A stretch of 63,906 nt of DNA, taken from the IMG/VR virus record IMGVR_UViG_3300037325_000356, positions 1 to 63,906 of that record; one strand, written 5' to 3'. Under the pieces are notes generated by a model that worked only from the letters and a program-made list of their open reading frames with translations, did not search any database and was not told the DNA's origin. This stretch comes from a virus. Positions 48,770-58,660 of the stretch are shown one piece after another. The translations under genes and the position numbers were made by a program. How positions within the stretch are numbered: position 1 is the stretch's first letter; each line of letters opens with the position of its first letter.

Positions 48770-49276
48770 ATGCCACAAACAACAATCAAGTATTTAGCAG
48801 ATTCGGGTTTTGAAGGGATGATTTGCGACACTGTAAACCGGATTATCAGAGGCGCGATCGAAGGATGGGTTTCAGATAGTATTATTCCTTTTGGGCGGGC
48901 GGTGACAATACTGCCTAACGGAAGACTCGCAACAGTGTCAGAAGCGGGTCAAGTTGTAGCAGGAATTGCGTTATCTACCGATTCGTGGGGCTTGCCTAGT
49001 CCAACAGAAAGCGAACCGCCTGCACCTGCTTATCCGGCTAGAACGTCTTTAAATATTCTGACAGTAGGGGATATTTTTATTTGGTGTGAAGAGGCGGTTA
49101 ATGCAGGTGATCAATTGTTGGTTAGAAGTACAGCGGCCGCGAGTCCTAATAATATTTTAGGACGTTTTGCAAAAACTGCGGGGGCGGGTTTAGAAGCTAC
49201 GACAGGTTCGGTGATTATAGCTATAAAAACAACACAGGCCGCCGGGTTAGTGCCAGTGAGAGTTAACACAAAATAA
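48770..49276 (+). CDS. Head decoration/structural cement-like protein
   Basis: A 168-residue protein between protease and capsid genes. Beta-rich with VSDSIIPFGRAVTILPNGRLATVSEAGQVVAGIA, typical of DUF2190-like decoration proteins, and a final IIAIKTTQAAGLVPVRV strand. Position supports a capsid-stabilising role. AAGGGTAAA is a moderate ribosome binding site. Confidence 0.65.
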   Translation: MPQTTIKYLADSGFEGMICDTVNRIIRGAIEGWVSDSIIPFGRAVTILPNGRLATVSEAGQVVAGIALSTDSWGLPSPTESEPPAPAYPARTSLNILTVGDIFIWCEEAVNAGDQLLVRSTAAASPNNILGRFAKTAGAGLEATTGSVIIAIKTTQAAGLVPVRVNTK

Positions 49277-49326
49277 TTCTAACTTGAGAGAACCAAGAGA
49301 AACAACACACAAAACACAATAGAAAA

Positions 49327-50271
49327 ATGACTGACACAATCGTCTTACAGAAATGGCTGAAGGAGCAATTGGTTCAATATGAGCCAAAAATGATAGAAAC
49401 CGTGTATCCCGAATATTGGGGTTTTGAAGGGAAACACCATCCGGCAATCGGCGATCTTCCTCTCGGTTTGTCAGAAATTATTACCTCACGTAAGGATTAT
49501 GTGGGAACCGCTGCAAACTACGGGGGTAAAGCTACCACGATCCCTTTAGCAAACTTTGGAATCGGATCAGAAAAAAGTAAAACAGCAGTGGGTATTCTGG
49601 CGGCGGACTGGTCGGTTTTCGATCTAGCTACTGAAAAAGTGGCGATGGCTAACCCTGGACTTTTACAAACACGCGGGTTAATAAAAGAGTACCGGGCTGC
49701 TATCGAAAGAGGGCTACGTGAATGGATGCACTTAAAAGCAGTTTTTGGGGATATTTCATTAGATATGTCGGGGCTTTTGTCTAGTAAAGAAGTGCCCATT
49801 ATTGCAGAAGCGCAAGCATTAAACGCATTACCCGCCGCCGCTTTATATGACTGGTTTTTAACACGTCTTGCCACGTTTAAAGAGCAAAATATGCTCACAA
49901 CAAACGGTCAAATTAGCGTACTGCTGAATACCCGTCTAGCGCTGGCTTTGTCGCGTCGTTTTACAGATACAGGTGACGGATCGCCTATGCGACTACTAAG
50001 CGGTTTAATCGCTAATATGACGGAAGTTAACGAGCTATCGGGGCCGCTTTTAGAGCGTTTTGGAGTTACAGCACCCGCAGCGAATCTAGACATGATTGTG
50101 TTTTATAACAATCAATCTAATGTTTTAGATCGGCGGTTCTTTCCTATTGAAATAACACCGCCTAACCTATTAGATGATCAGGTATCATTTAGATGTGTTG
50201 GCTATTGTGCAACCTCTGAAGTTCGATTTAAGCAACCCATGCAGGTGCAATATGTCACTTATCCTAGATAG
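49327..50271 (+). CDS. Major capsid protein (DUF2184-like, HK97 fold)
   Basis: A 314-residue protein. LSEIITSRKDYVGTAANYGGKATTIPLANFG near residue 50, GLLQTRGLIKEYRAAIERGLREWMHLKAVFGD near 110-140, and YNNQSNVLDRRFFPIEITPPNLL near 260 followed by a final strand PMQVQYVTYPR are the DUF2184 major capsid pattern. Forms the icosahedral shell. Preceded by GAGAGAACC. Confidence 0.8.
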   Translation: MTDTIVLQKWLKEQLVQYEPKMIETVYPEYWGFEGKHHPAIGDLPLGLSEIITSRKDYVGTAANYGGKATTIPLANFGIGSEKSKTAVGILAADWSVFDLATEKVAMANPGLLQTRGLIKEYRAAIERGLREWMHLKAVFGDISLDMSGLLSSKEVPIIAEAQALNALPAAALYDWFLTRLATFKEQNMLTTNGQISVLLNTRLALALSRRFTDTGDGSPMRLLSGLIANMTEVNELSGPLLERFGVTAPAANLDMIVFYNNQSNVLDRRFFPIEITPPNLLDDQVSFRCVGYCATSEVRFKQPMQVQYVTYPR

Positions 50272-50329
50272 ATAAGAACGGGTTACGTCAAAGGTTATCA
50301 TCGTTTCAATAATGTTTAAGAGGTATCTA

Positions 50330-50593
50330 ATGGCTGTTATTACGTATATGGGAGAGAAGGATCAACCGAGGGCGAGAACAGGAGCGCGAGGTTTTACTTT
50401 ACCGACAGGAGCTTTAATGTTAGAGTCGTCTGTCGCAACAGAGGTATCACCGGAAATCTTGAAACAATTAGAGGCAAACCCGATCTTTATCTCTCTCCAA
50501 ACACTAGGAATTGTGACAGTGAAAAGAGAAGGAGGAGAGCCGACAGTCTCCATCTCGGAGAATCAAACAGATGCTAACCTGAAGAAAAAATAA
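50330..50593 (+). CDS. Hypothetical small late protein
   Basis: An 87-residue protein starting MAVITYMGEK, with AAGAGG seven bases upstream (an ATG at 50312 adds six residues). N-terminal GARGFTLPTGALMLESSVATEVSPEILKQLEANPIF is a small alpha/beta unit. Not recognised; between capsid and connector, so a head or head-tail protein is likely. Confidence 0.6.
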   Translation: MAVITYMGEKDQPRARTGARGFTLPTGALMLESSVATEVSPEILKQLEANPIFISLQTLGIVTVKREGGEPTVSISENQTDANLKKK

Positions 50594-50986
50594 ATGGCTA
50601 CTATATGGGGTGATCCGTTCACTGTCTCAACCTTGCTATTACCGATTAAACCTGTATTATTAGACCCGGTGGATGAATGGGGGAACCCGATCGAGTCATT
50701 AGAAATAATGATAATACAGGCAAAATTAAAGGCATCAAAACGATTAAGAAGCGAGGCGGACATATCACTCCCTCTGCAAAGGCAGACGGTTCTATTTGAA
50801 GGTTTTGTCCTTAGTCAAAGTGTAGAATCGGAACTACTCGCAGGAACTAAAGGCACTGGAACTATTAACGGGCTTGTAGGTGAAATAAAACTTTTACCCG
50901 TAGGACAATCCTCTATTGGTTTTCTAACAAATCTGTTAGGAACCAAATTATTAATAGAGTTCAGCCAAACTGTAACAATTCTGTAA
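50594..50986 (+). CDS. Hypothetical late protein (head-tail connector position)
   Basis: A 130-residue protein starting immediately after the stop of 50330-50593. Beta-rich with LLLPIKPVLLDPVDEWGNPIES and a glycine-rich region (GTKGTGTINGLVGE). No family recognised. Position before the sheath suggests a connector or tail terminator. Confidence 0.6.
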   Translation: MATIWGDPFTVSTLLLPIKPVLLDPVDEWGNPIESLEIMIIQAKLKASKRLRSEADISLPLQRQTVLFEGFVLSQSVESELLAGTKGTGTINGLVGEIKLLPVGQSSIGFLTNLLGTKLLIEFSQTVTIL

Positions 50987-51007
50987 CCACATAGTGAGGA
51001 AAAAAAA

Positions 51008-52354
51008 ATGTCATTATTTCACGGGATTAGTGTAGCGACTTTAACGGAAAACCCTAGTATTACAGGTGGGAATGTAACGATCGGATTAGTCGGCACATCT
51101 TTTAAGGGTACGGGTTTAAAACTTTTTGTAAGTCTGGAAGAAGCCAAATTGTTTCTAGGCGATGAGTCGGGAAATAGTACATTGATTCCTGCTTTAACTA
51201 CTATTTTCCGATACGGTGCAGGACGGGTTATCGTTAGCAAAATATTAACAGATAACCCTACAACGTCACCAATTGCTGCAACATCTTTTATGTTTGACAG
51301 CGGCAACAAAATTAGACTACCGAATAAATATGTCTCAACTGTTGTTGTTAGTTCTACAGGTCAAGCTCCTACTGTTTACACTTTGACGACCGATTACACA
51401 GTTAATGGAGACAAAGGAGAGATAACCCGTGTTGTGGCTGGTACTATTCCAATGGGTGCAACAGTCGATGTTTCCTACGAAGTTCTAAACTATGTACCAA
51501 CATTAACAGCGGTTAATGCTGCGATCGCCGCGCTAGCAGATGCTGAAGGGATGCCCAATATTGGGGTTAAACCTAACATTTTAGTAGTACCAAATTATGA
51601 TGCGTTACCCGGTGTTGGAGGGATAATATCAAGTTCAGAGCAATTGTTAGTTATTGCATCTCAATTAAAAGCGAGAGCTTTGATGGATTCCCCGGCGGGT
51701 AGTTCTACCGACACTGTAATAACAAATCGAGACGGATTAACTGGCGTAATGGCTACCAATAATATTAGAGCAATATTGTGTCACCCGCGGCTAATAGCTA
51801 ACGGAAAATCGGAGCCGTTATCGTTAAATTTAGCAGGAATTATTGCCAGAACTGACAAACTACTTGGATATTGGCGATCGCCCGATAATCAGCCTTTAAT
51901 CGGTGTCAGTGGCATAGATCCGAGTCAGCAGATGTCTACATCATTTGTAGGAAGTGCAGACAATCAAGAATTAAACAGACGGGGAATATACACCGTTTGC
52001 TCCGTACCAGGACAGGGATTGTTTGGTTGGGGTTTGTGGAACTCATCATTTCCGGCTAATCCTGAAATAACGCAATATATCCCAATAATTGCTTTACAGG
52101 ATATTCTGCAAGAAAGACTCACTTTAACCGCGCTTCCTTTCTTAGGAAGTGAAAGGGGAGAGAGTACAATCAGTGCTATTAAAGAGCGATTGCTTTTTAT
52201 CCTAAACTCAGAAGAGTCTCTATCACCGGGTAGTGAGGTCTTCTATATACCAGGTAACAGCACACCAACTCTTTTAGCTTATGGCGTGAAGGTTTACCCT
52301 AAACTTCCCATCGAAAATATTGCGTTAACTATGACTTTGACCGTACCTGTGTAA
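51008..52354 (+). CDS. Tail sheath protein
   Basis: A 448-residue protein with the phage tail sheath pattern: NVTIGLVGTSFKGTG near residue 20, EAKLFLGDESGNSTLI, FRYGAGRVIVSKI, then the PNILVVPNYDALPG and ALMDSPAG segments, and the C-terminal QDILQERLTLTALPFLG...INEFL-like end. The sheath contracts to drive the tube, so the virion is a myovirus. Good ribosome binding site GTGAGGAAAAAAA. Confidence 0.9.
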   Translation: MSLFHGISVATLTENPSITGGNVTIGLVGTSFKGTGLKLFVSLEEAKLFLGDESGNSTLIPALTTIFRYGAGRVIVSKILTDNPTTSPIAATSFMFDSGNKIRLPNKYVSTVVVSSTGQAPTVYTLTTDYTVNGDKGEITRVVAGTIPMGATVDVSYEVLNYVPTLTAVNAAIAALADAEGMPNIGVKPNILVVPNYDALPGVGGIISSSEQLLVIASQLKARALMDSPAGSSTDTVITNRDGLTGVMATNNIRAILCHPRLIANGKSEPLSLNLAGIIARTDKLLGYWRSPDNQPLIGVSGIDPSQQMSTSFVGSADNQELNRRGIYTVCSVPGQGLFGWGLWNSSFPANPEITQYIPIIALQDILQERLTLTALPFLGSERGESTISAIKERLLFILNSEESLSPGSEVFYIPGNSTPTLLAYGVKVYPKLPIENIALTMTLTVPV

Positions 52355-52389
52355 TTGAAAATCTAAATCACAAATAGGACTCAAAACAA

Positions 52390-52905
52390 ATGAATTTCTC
52401 TTTTACAAACGGAAGTATTAATCTGATAACACAATCAGGGAAAATCGGATTGCAGGGAGTCTGTAAGGAGTTTAAGTTGCCGACTTTGACTTTTGCGCTA
52501 GATGATGATATGCGATTAGGCTATTTTGGCACGGCTCCCGTTGTTACAGGGATGGAACCGATCGAAGGTTCTATAAAAATTGCAGGATGGTCTGATGACT
52601 GGGTTCGTGAATCTGCTAACTGGAAAGATGGTTTTCAATTTCAAATTATCGGCAGTTTGATCGGATTGCAGAGAGGAGTAAAAACAAACAGCACTCTCTT
52701 AATTGCTGTGAATGCTATTCCTTCCGAGCTTAGTTTAGGTGAACTAAAAGCGGGTGAAAGTATGGAAAGTGAAATTACGTATATGGCACACTATGTTAGT
52801 GTCAGTCGCAACAATGTCTCGCAACTAACAATAGATGTGCAGAACAATATCTATCGTATAGGAGAGAATGATCTGCTAGCACAATTTAGAGAGTCGATCG
52901 CTTAA
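52390..52905 (+). CDS. Tail tube protein (FII-like)
   Basis: A 171-residue protein. LQGVCKEFKLPTLTFALDDDMRLGYFGTAPVVTGMEPIEGSIKIAGW at residues 15-65 is the signature of P2-type major tail tube proteins, with GELKAGESMESEITYMAHYVSV near the end. Forms the inner tube of the contractile tail. Its stop overlaps the next ATG (TAATG). Confidence 0.85.
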   Translation: MNFSFTNGSINLITQSGKIGLQGVCKEFKLPTLTFALDDDMRLGYFGTAPVVTGMEPIEGSIKIAGWSDDWVRESANWKDGFQFQIIGSLIGLQRGVKTNSTLLIAVNAIPSELSLGELKAGESMESEITYMAHYVSVSRNNVSQLTIDVQNNIYRIGENDLLAQFRESIA

Positions 52906-53888
52906 TGACAAACTTAAACCCGGTCGCAATTTGGACAAATAATCCCCGTCAATTACTCCCTACTGAGTATAACTTTGCTTCAAATTTTAACTCTCAAAAT
53001 CAAGACGTTTTAAACCAAAGCCAGTTTGTTAGAAGTCAACTCCAAAATCTCTCGACAATTTTAAATGCGATCGAATCTAAGAATTTAGAGTTATCAGCAC
53101 TGAATGCTGCTATTGTCTCTGTGAATAATCAATTAAGACTGGCAGATTTGACGCTAGAAAATGACGCAATAGCCGCGCGTGTAGATACAACTGCGGCAGG
53201 TTTTGCAACTATATCAGCAGCTAAACTAAATGCAGAAAATGAAACAACAGCAACAGAATTAGCTATAGGGAATATAACACTAGATACCAAAGTACAACGG
53301 TTAAATCCGCTCCTTACAGAACTAGCAGCACTCGGAAAATTTAATGATCGAAACTTGACTGTTTCCGGCGCTAATTCTTACAATTGGGCAACATATTCGG
53401 GGGTGCGGGTAAGACCTCAAATAGCGTTAGTGATGGAAAATCAAAATCAGGGAAGTAATGGCGGTGCTGTAGTCGCTAATACTTGGGGTAAACGAGAACT
53501 AAATACAATTAAATTCCTAAATGTAGCAAACGGGACGCTAAGCAACAACACTTTAACCTTACCCGCGGGTGATTATGTCGCGATCGGTTTTTCGACTTTT
53601 GCTGGCTGTGCCGCATCTAAAACTAAATTACAAAGAGGGCAAACAACGATCGGATTAGGAGCGTCTGGAAATGGTACAACAGACGGCGGAAATGTAGGAA
53701 GAATAACGAACAATCAAGCTCCTATTTATACTGCCTTCAATTTACAGGAAACAAGCGAGATAAGTTTAGACTTTTTGGCCACAAATAACCCGCCTTCTTT
53801 AAATTCGGCTACGCAAGGAAGAGCGGCAGGCATAGACACAGAGAATTATTCACAACTATTTCTGATTGCTGCAACACCATCTGTTTGA
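52905..53888 (+). CDS. Tail fibre/appendage protein, paralogue 2
   Basis: A 327-residue protein, N-terminal 120 residues helical (FVRSQLQNLSTILNAIE), then ELAALGKFNDRNLTVSGANSYNWATYSGVR and a beta-rich C-terminal region, comparable with 45505 and 60723. Inserted between tube and tape measure. Inference: an appendage that varies among the three loci. Confidence 0.6.
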   Translation: MTNLNPVAIWTNNPRQLLPTEYNFASNFNSQNQDVLNQSQFVRSQLQNLSTILNAIESKNLELSALNAAIVSVNNQLRLADLTLENDAIAARVDTTAAGFATISAAKLNAENETTATELAIGNITLDTKVQRLNPLLTELAALGKFNDRNLTVSGANSYNWATYSGVRVRPQIALVMENQNQGSNGGAVVANTWGKRELNTIKFLNVANGTLSNNTLTLPAGDYVAIGFSTFAGCAASKTKLQRGQTTIGLGASGNGTTDGGNVGRITNNQAPIYTAFNLQETSEISLDFLATNNPPSLNSATQGRAAGIDTENYSQLFLIAATPSV

Positions 53889-53897
53889 GTATTTAAT

Positions 53898-56800
53898 ATG
53901 CCTGATCTAAAAATTACAGTGACTGTAGATGATTCTGCTGTATCAGCTTTAGAAGGCAGACTAAGAGGGTTGTCTGGTGCTGCTAGTGGTGTTGGTGGTG
54001 TTGGAGGTTCGGCAACATCTCAGACTCAAAAATTCGGTGAAAGTCTGCAAAGTGTAGGCGGCGCTATGTCAACTTTGGGCGGGTTAACATTAGCAGCAAC
54101 TGCACCCGCAATAGCCGGATTTGGAGCGTCGGCAAAAGCCGCAATTGATTATGAATCCGCACTCGCAGATGTTCAGAAAATTTCAGATTTCAAGGCGGGG
54201 ATGGGTAGCGACTTCTCTAATGGTTTACTCGAATTATCGGCAAGTTTAGGGAGTGTTAACCCTAACGATTTGGCCGCTATATCGGCTGGTATGGTAAGAC
54301 CTGGGCAGAGTGCACAAGACCTGTTATTAGCATCTGAAGCCGTATCGAAAATGGGTGTAGCTTTCAATATGAGTGCGGCAGATTCCGGTAAAGCATTAGG
54401 CAAGTTATCCACAGCTTTTAAAGTGCCTGCACGGGATATGAAAACTTTTGTGGGAGGGCTTAACGAATTATCAAACAAGACAGGGATTGCAGGGAAAGAT
54501 TTAGTTAATTTTATGTCGAGTAGTTCTGAATTAGCGGGTAGAATGCCAGCAACCGACGTAGCGGCAATGGGCACGGCCTTAATTAGCGCGGGTATAGCCT
54601 CAGCTAGAAGCGGGCGATCTATCTCGTCTATATCCTCTAAGTTGATGATGGCTAGCAGCTTATCAAATAAAGCTAAAGCCTCTTTTAAAGATATGGGAGT
54701 AAGTGCTAAAGACTTGGAAGCTGATGTCTCAAAGCGCGGCGCACCGGCTATTGTTGACTTTTTAGAAAAAATCAACAAAATACCGACAGCCGCCAAAAAA
54801 ACCGAGGCATTGAATAACATTTTTGGTGCTGACTTTGCACGAACGGCTGGGGTATTAGCTAATAATTTGGGACAGGTTAGAAGCAACTTGAAAGCAGTTT
54901 CAGATCAGAAAGCGGTAGCCTCGTCAGTTGATAGAGAATATGCAGTCAGGCAAGCAACAACAGCTAACCAATTAAAAACATTTGGTGCAACAGCACAAAG
55001 AGTCGGGATCGCAGTAGGATCGGGGCTTTTGCCTGCTATTAATGACGTGGGAAAGGCGGTTCTGCCGATGGCTAATGAGTTTGCAAAATTTGCTACCGCT
55101 AACCCAGGTATTGTAAAAAATGCTGTAGCGTTTACTGGGGTTGCAGCGGCGGGCGGTTTGGCTTTAAGCGTCGCGGGTAGTCTCGCAACCTCGATCGGCG
55201 CGATCGCCACCGCAGCACCTATTATCGGAGGCGCGGTTGCAGGCATCGGAGGGGCGGTAGTAGGGGCGGGCGGCGCGGTAGTAGGTGCTGGCGTGGCAAT
55301 GGGCACCGCTTTGGTTGGTATCGGATCGGCCGCTGTGAGTGTTGGAGGCGCGGTAGTAGGTGCTGGCGTTTCGATGGGAACCGCTGTTGTTGGAGCGGCA
55401 ACAGGAGCCGCCACACTAGCAGGCAGTTTATTATCAATTCCAGCCGTCGGTTTGGCCGCAGCAACAGTCGCAGGTTTAGGCTTAGGTGTCGCCATCCACA
55501 AAGCGATTAACCCAGCAACCGATCTAAATACTATTATTCCTGATATAGGCTTAGGTGCTAAGCAATCGTGGCAAGATGTCAGCACTGCCGGATCTCAACT
55601 TTGGAGCGATTTAAAACTCGGAGGCAAACAAACATTAACAGATTTAGGAAGCGGTTTCACTTCAGTTAAAGATACTGTTGGATCGGCTTTTACAGGTGTT
55701 ACCGAGTCCGTCGGCTCTGCTTTTACAGGTGCTTTAACAAACGTGACCGGGTTTGTTACTTCGATCGGTACAAGTTTCTCGACTGTCGGAACTACTATCA
55801 GCACAGCTTTTTCTACAGTCGGAACCTCTATTAGCACAGCGTTTACAGGCGCTTTAACAAACGTGACCGGGTTTGTTACTTCGATCGGTACAAGTTTCTC
55901 GACTGTCGGAACTACTATCAGCACAGCCTTTTCTACAGTCGGAACCTCTATTAGCACAATCTTTACAGGATTAGGTTCAACTATTACCGGGTTTGTTACT
56001 TTGATCGGTACAAGTTTCTCGACTGTCGGAACTACTATCACTACAGCCTTTTCTACAGTCGGAACCTCTATTAGCACAATCTTTACAGGATTAGGTTCAA
56101 CTATTACCGGGTTTGTTACTTCGATCGGTACAAGTTTCTCGACTGTCGGAACTACTATCACTACAGCCTTTTCTACAGTCGGAACCTCTATTAGCACAAT
56201 CTTTACAGGATTAGGTTCAACTATTACCGGGTTTGTTACTTCGATCGGTACAAGTTTCTCGACTGTCGGAACTACTATCACTACGGCCTTTTCTACAGTC
56301 GGAACCTCTATTAGCACAATCTTTACAGGATTAGGTTCAACTATTACCGCTTTTGTTACTTCCGTTAGCACTGCATTTTCTACAATCGGAACCTCGATCA
56401 GCACGGCAATGAGTGCCGCAATGACTAGCGTACAATCTGCGGTTTCAGGGATGCAAACAGCCATATCGACTATGGCTTCCAGTATTCAAACAGCTTTTTC
56501 TACAATGGGTACAGCCATCAGTACCGCGATGTCCGGTGCTTTGACTGCCATACAGGCATCTATTACCAGTATTCAAAGCGCGATCTCTGCAATGGCAACC
56601 TCTATGCAGGCTAGCTTTGCTGCTGCGGGTGCGGCCATGCAATCAGGAATGACGGCGGCTGTTGCTGGCGTTCAAGCTGCTTTGACTGGGTTATCTTCAG
56701 CCGCTAGTGCTGCCGGATCAGCTTTAGCGGCCGCTGCAAATTCTGCCGTCGGAGCGTGGCAAGCTTTAGCAGGTGCTATTGGTGCAGCCGTTTCTGCTGC

Positions 56801-57125
56801 ACAGAGCGCCGCTACTGCTGTTGCTGGGGCGGCTAGTAGTGCTGCTAGTGCAGTTGCTGGTATTGCAGGCGGCGGTGCCAAGGGTGTGTCTAGCGGTGCT
56901 AAAGGCTTAGACGCTTCTCCTTCTCCGTTCCCTCGCTATACCGCACCCGGTGGCCTCGGAGGCGGTGCAACTAATATCAATTTCTCACCACAAATCGGAG
57001 TGAATGGCGTTTCCTCTTTCAATGCGAGGGATTTTATCCGCGAATTGCGATCGCATGAATCCGAATTTGCAAACTACCTTAGTAGTCTCACTAACAGACA
57101 AAATCGCTTTAAATATTCCGATTGA
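53898..57125 (+). CDS. Tape measure protein
   Basis: A 1075-residue protein. The N-terminal 350 residues show the phage tape measure (TP901-type) core: GFGASAKAAIDYESALADVQKIS, LLLASEAVSKMGVAF, GLNELSNKTGIAGKDLVNFM. Residues ~400-560 are hydrophobic (Gly/Val/Ala-rich), likely membrane-active. About residues 615-830 consist of 40-residue repeats (see 55741), then Ala/Ser-rich helices and a C-terminal domain (GGGATNINFSPQIGVNG). Length sets the tail length. Last gene of the late operon. Confidence 0.9.
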   Translation: MPDLKITVTVDDSAVSALEGRLRGLSGAASGVGGVGGSATSQTQKFGESLQSVGGAMSTLGGLTLAATAPAIAGFGASAKAAIDYESALADVQKISDFKAGMGSDFSNGLLELSASLGSVNPNDLAAISAGMVRPGQSAQDLLLASEAVSKMGVAFNMSAADSGKALGKLSTAFKVPARDMKTFVGGLNELSNKTGIAGKDLVNFMSSSSELAGRMPATDVAAMGTALISAGIASARSGRSISSISSKLMMASSLSNKAKASFKDMGVSAKDLEADVSKRGAPAIVDFLEKINKIPTAAKKTEALNNIFGADFARTAGVLANNLGQVRSNLKAVSDQKAVASSVDREYAVRQATTANQLKTFGATAQRVGIAVGSGLLPAINDVGKAVLPMANEFAKFATANPGIVKNAVAFTGVAAAGGLALSVAGSLATSIGAIATAAPIIGGAVAGIGGAVVGAGGAVVGAGVAMGTALVGIGSAAVSVGGAVVGAGVSMGTAVVGAATGAATLAGSLLSIPAVGLAAATVAGLGLGVAIHKAINPATDLNTIIPDIGLGAKQSWQDVSTAGSQLWSDLKLGGKQTLTDLGSGFTSVKDTVGSAFTGVTESVGSAFTGALTNVTGFVTSIGTSFSTVGTTISTAFSTVGTSISTAFTGALTNVTGFVTSIGTSFSTVGTTISTAFSTVGTSISTIFTGLGSTITGFVTLIGTSFSTVGTTITTAFSTVGTSISTIFTGLGSTITGFVTSIGTSFSTVGTTITTAFSTVGTSISTIFTGLGSTITGFVTSIGTSFSTVGTTITTAFSTVGTSISTIFTGLGSTITAFVTSVSTAFSTIGTSISTAMSAAMTSVQSAVSGMQTAISTMASSIQTAFSTMGTAISTAMSGALTAIQASITSIQSAISAMATSMQASFAAAGAAMQSGMTAAVAGVQAALTGLSSAASAAGSALAAAANSAVGAWQALAGAIGAAVSAAQSAATAVAGAASSAASAVAGIAGGGAKGVSSGAKGLDASPSPFPRYTAPGGLGGGATNINFSPQIGVNGVSSFNARDFIRELRSHESEFANYLSSLTNRQNRFKYSD
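55741..56360 (+). repeat. 120-bp tandem repeats in the tape measure gene
   Basis: Five nearly identical units starting at 55741, 55861, 55981, 56101 and 56221, each 40 codons (GTSFSTVGTTI-type), differing by a few bases each, so recently homogenised. Confidence 0.9.
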
Positions 57126-57160
57126 ATCCACCAATACATGAGTCGGGTAAAAGGTAGATT

Positions 57161-57268
57161 AGAAGCGAGTCCTACCTGTAGAGGCTGTCGTTTGGATCTC
57201 TTACTAATAGTAAGAAGGTAAAAACGACAGACTCTACAGTAACGGTGAGGACTTCTAACCTCGCTTCT
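57161..57268 (-). repeat. Nested-palindrome element, copy 20 (reverse orientation)
   Basis: Lies just after the late operon; left half of the middle arm partly deleted. Bases 57269-57689 hold no convincing gene. Confidence 0.85.
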
Positions 57269-57689
57269 GAATACCTGAGAAAGCGTTACCTGAAAACTGG
57301 GCGGACAGTACACCCTATAACTCAAATGTCTTCTGAGATGTGTTCAATTTGACGATTAAGAACCTTTAGACTCGTTTCGATGGCAATATACGTTTGCCAC
57401 GATATCACGCGCTGTAGGTAGCAGAGATTAGGGCTTGACAGAAAGACAATCAAGAGAGATGATAAGTATGAAGGAAAAGACAACAGGACACCCGCCTAGG
57501 GATTGAAAAACTGCAAACAATAAACCCTGTTGTTTTTTCTTTCTCTTAAATTTAGTCCTTGACAAATTGACCACAGAGAGAGAGAATACAAAAGCCTGCA
57601 TTCCACTAATGCGTTGGCTAGCGATTGATACGGGGATAACTTCTGACACTTACCCGGATCGCTCTATTTCGTACCTCCTTCAAACAGAA

Positions 57690-57725
57690 AACCATCTAAT
57701 TCTTGCGGAATTAGATGGTTTTTTA
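57690..57725 (+). terminator. Late-operon or orphan terminator
   Basis: AACCATCTAATT...AATTAGATGGTTTTTTAT, 12-bp stem with strong T-run on the + strand. Confidence 0.85.
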
Positions 57726-57744
57726 TCTGGATTGAACCGGACAA

Positions 57745-57776
57745 AAAAGCCATTATGGGAATTCCCATAATGGCTT
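57745..57776 (-). terminator. Terminator of the clamp operon, perfect 32-bp palindrome
   Basis: Symmetric about GGAATTCC: AAAGCCATTATGGGAATT mirrored; followed on the minus strand by TTTTTTGTCC. Confidence 0.85.
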
Positions 57777-57801
57777 TCAAGGTTAATCCCAGTATTGGGA
57801 A

Positions 57802-58581
57802 TTATCGATTATCAAAATAATTACAGATCGCTGTGTCTAACTCTTCAGTTACCCTGTAGACACCAATCAATCTTTGCGTACCATTGCACAAGCGCGACTC
57901 ATTTTTTCTTGCGTCTGTTCGGGAGATCGGGATAGCCATGCTGACTGCCTTCCCTAGTTCCGGTCGGTACTCTGTTACCATCGAGATCGGATAACCCAAC
58001 TGTTCGGCACGTTCGGCCACACCACACCAAACCTCGCTATCTTCAGCTTTAAGCGCGGGTTGACCGACTCCGAGCATATCCATTGAAAAGTCTTGTAGAT
58101 GCTGCTTAAATCGCGGGTTATTGATGTCTATTTCTAGCCTGTCCAATATTTTGAAAAGTTCCACTAAACGAATATCAGCAGGTGGAAGTTGTAGCGGTTT
58201 TGGTTCTGGCGGCGCGATCGGCTGTTCGACTTCATATTTCCCCGTCTTGCGGATACTGGGGATAACTTCTGCATGAATCCATCGGTTTAATGCTTTTCCT
58301 AGCTCAGTGCGAGAGCGCGAAACAAACATTGTCAGGGCGGGTTCTGACAGGATTAGCATATTTTGATCCCGCTCGATAGTGTCGGAGATGAGTTTGTTAG
58401 TAAAAAAGTCATCTCCCAAATCCTCCCGTATCATAGCTTCTACCGCCGTGACTGTTGTACTAGACCCGATCGCCTGCAATATATCTTTAGCCACAAACCA
58501 GGGTTCGCCATTGATCGTAACAATTCGGACTTGATTGCTTTCAAACTCAAACTCAAACTCAAACTTTGCTAGAAGAGACAT
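57802..58581 (-). CDS. BRO-N domain antirepressor
   Basis: A 259-residue protein. Residues 18-110 are a BRO-N domain (VRIVTINGEPWFVAKDILQAIG, MLILSEPALTMFVSRSRTELGKALNRWIHAEVIPSIRKTGKY, the classical phage antirepressor sequence). The N-terminus has a FEFEFEFE stretch coded by TTTGAG repeats. The C-terminal half (YPISMVTEYRPELGKAVSMAIP) is different from KilA-C. A DNA-binding regulator is expected. Third gene of the clamp operon. Confidence 0.85.
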   Translation of the reverse strand: MSLLAKFEFEFEFESNQVRIVTINGEPWFVAKDILQAIGSSTTVTAVEAMIREDLGDDFFTNKLISDTIERDQNMLILSEPALTMFVSRSRTELGKALNRWIHAEVIPSIRKTGKYEVEQPIAPPEPKPLQLPPADIRLVELFKILDRLEIDINNPRFKQHLQDFSMDMLGVGQPALKAEDSEVWCGVAERAEQLGYPISMVTEYRPELGKAVSMAIPISRTDARKNESRLCNGTQRLIGVYRVTEELDTAICNYFDNR

Positions 58582-58632
58582 AACTTACCTTGGGTGATGT
58601 TTTTAGAGGGGATAGGTTCGGCATGAATTAAT

Positions 58633-58652
58633 GGGCGGTAAAGACCGCCCGA
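58633..58652 (-). terminator. Hairpin between the last two clamp-operon genes
   Basis: GGGCGG-TCTT-ACCGCCC stem without a clear T-run; weak terminator or attenuator. Confidence 0.45.
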
Positions 58653-58660
58653 TGTGTGCT

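Noticed and set aside
54173-56464. Several long minus-strand frames in the tape measure gene
   Set aside because: Repeat-driven shadows (Pro/Val-rich) of a well supported + strand gene.
57567-57770. A + strand frame encoding a Leu-rich 50-67-residue peptide
   Set aside because: A perfect terminator lies inside it and no promoter or close ribosome binding site fits.
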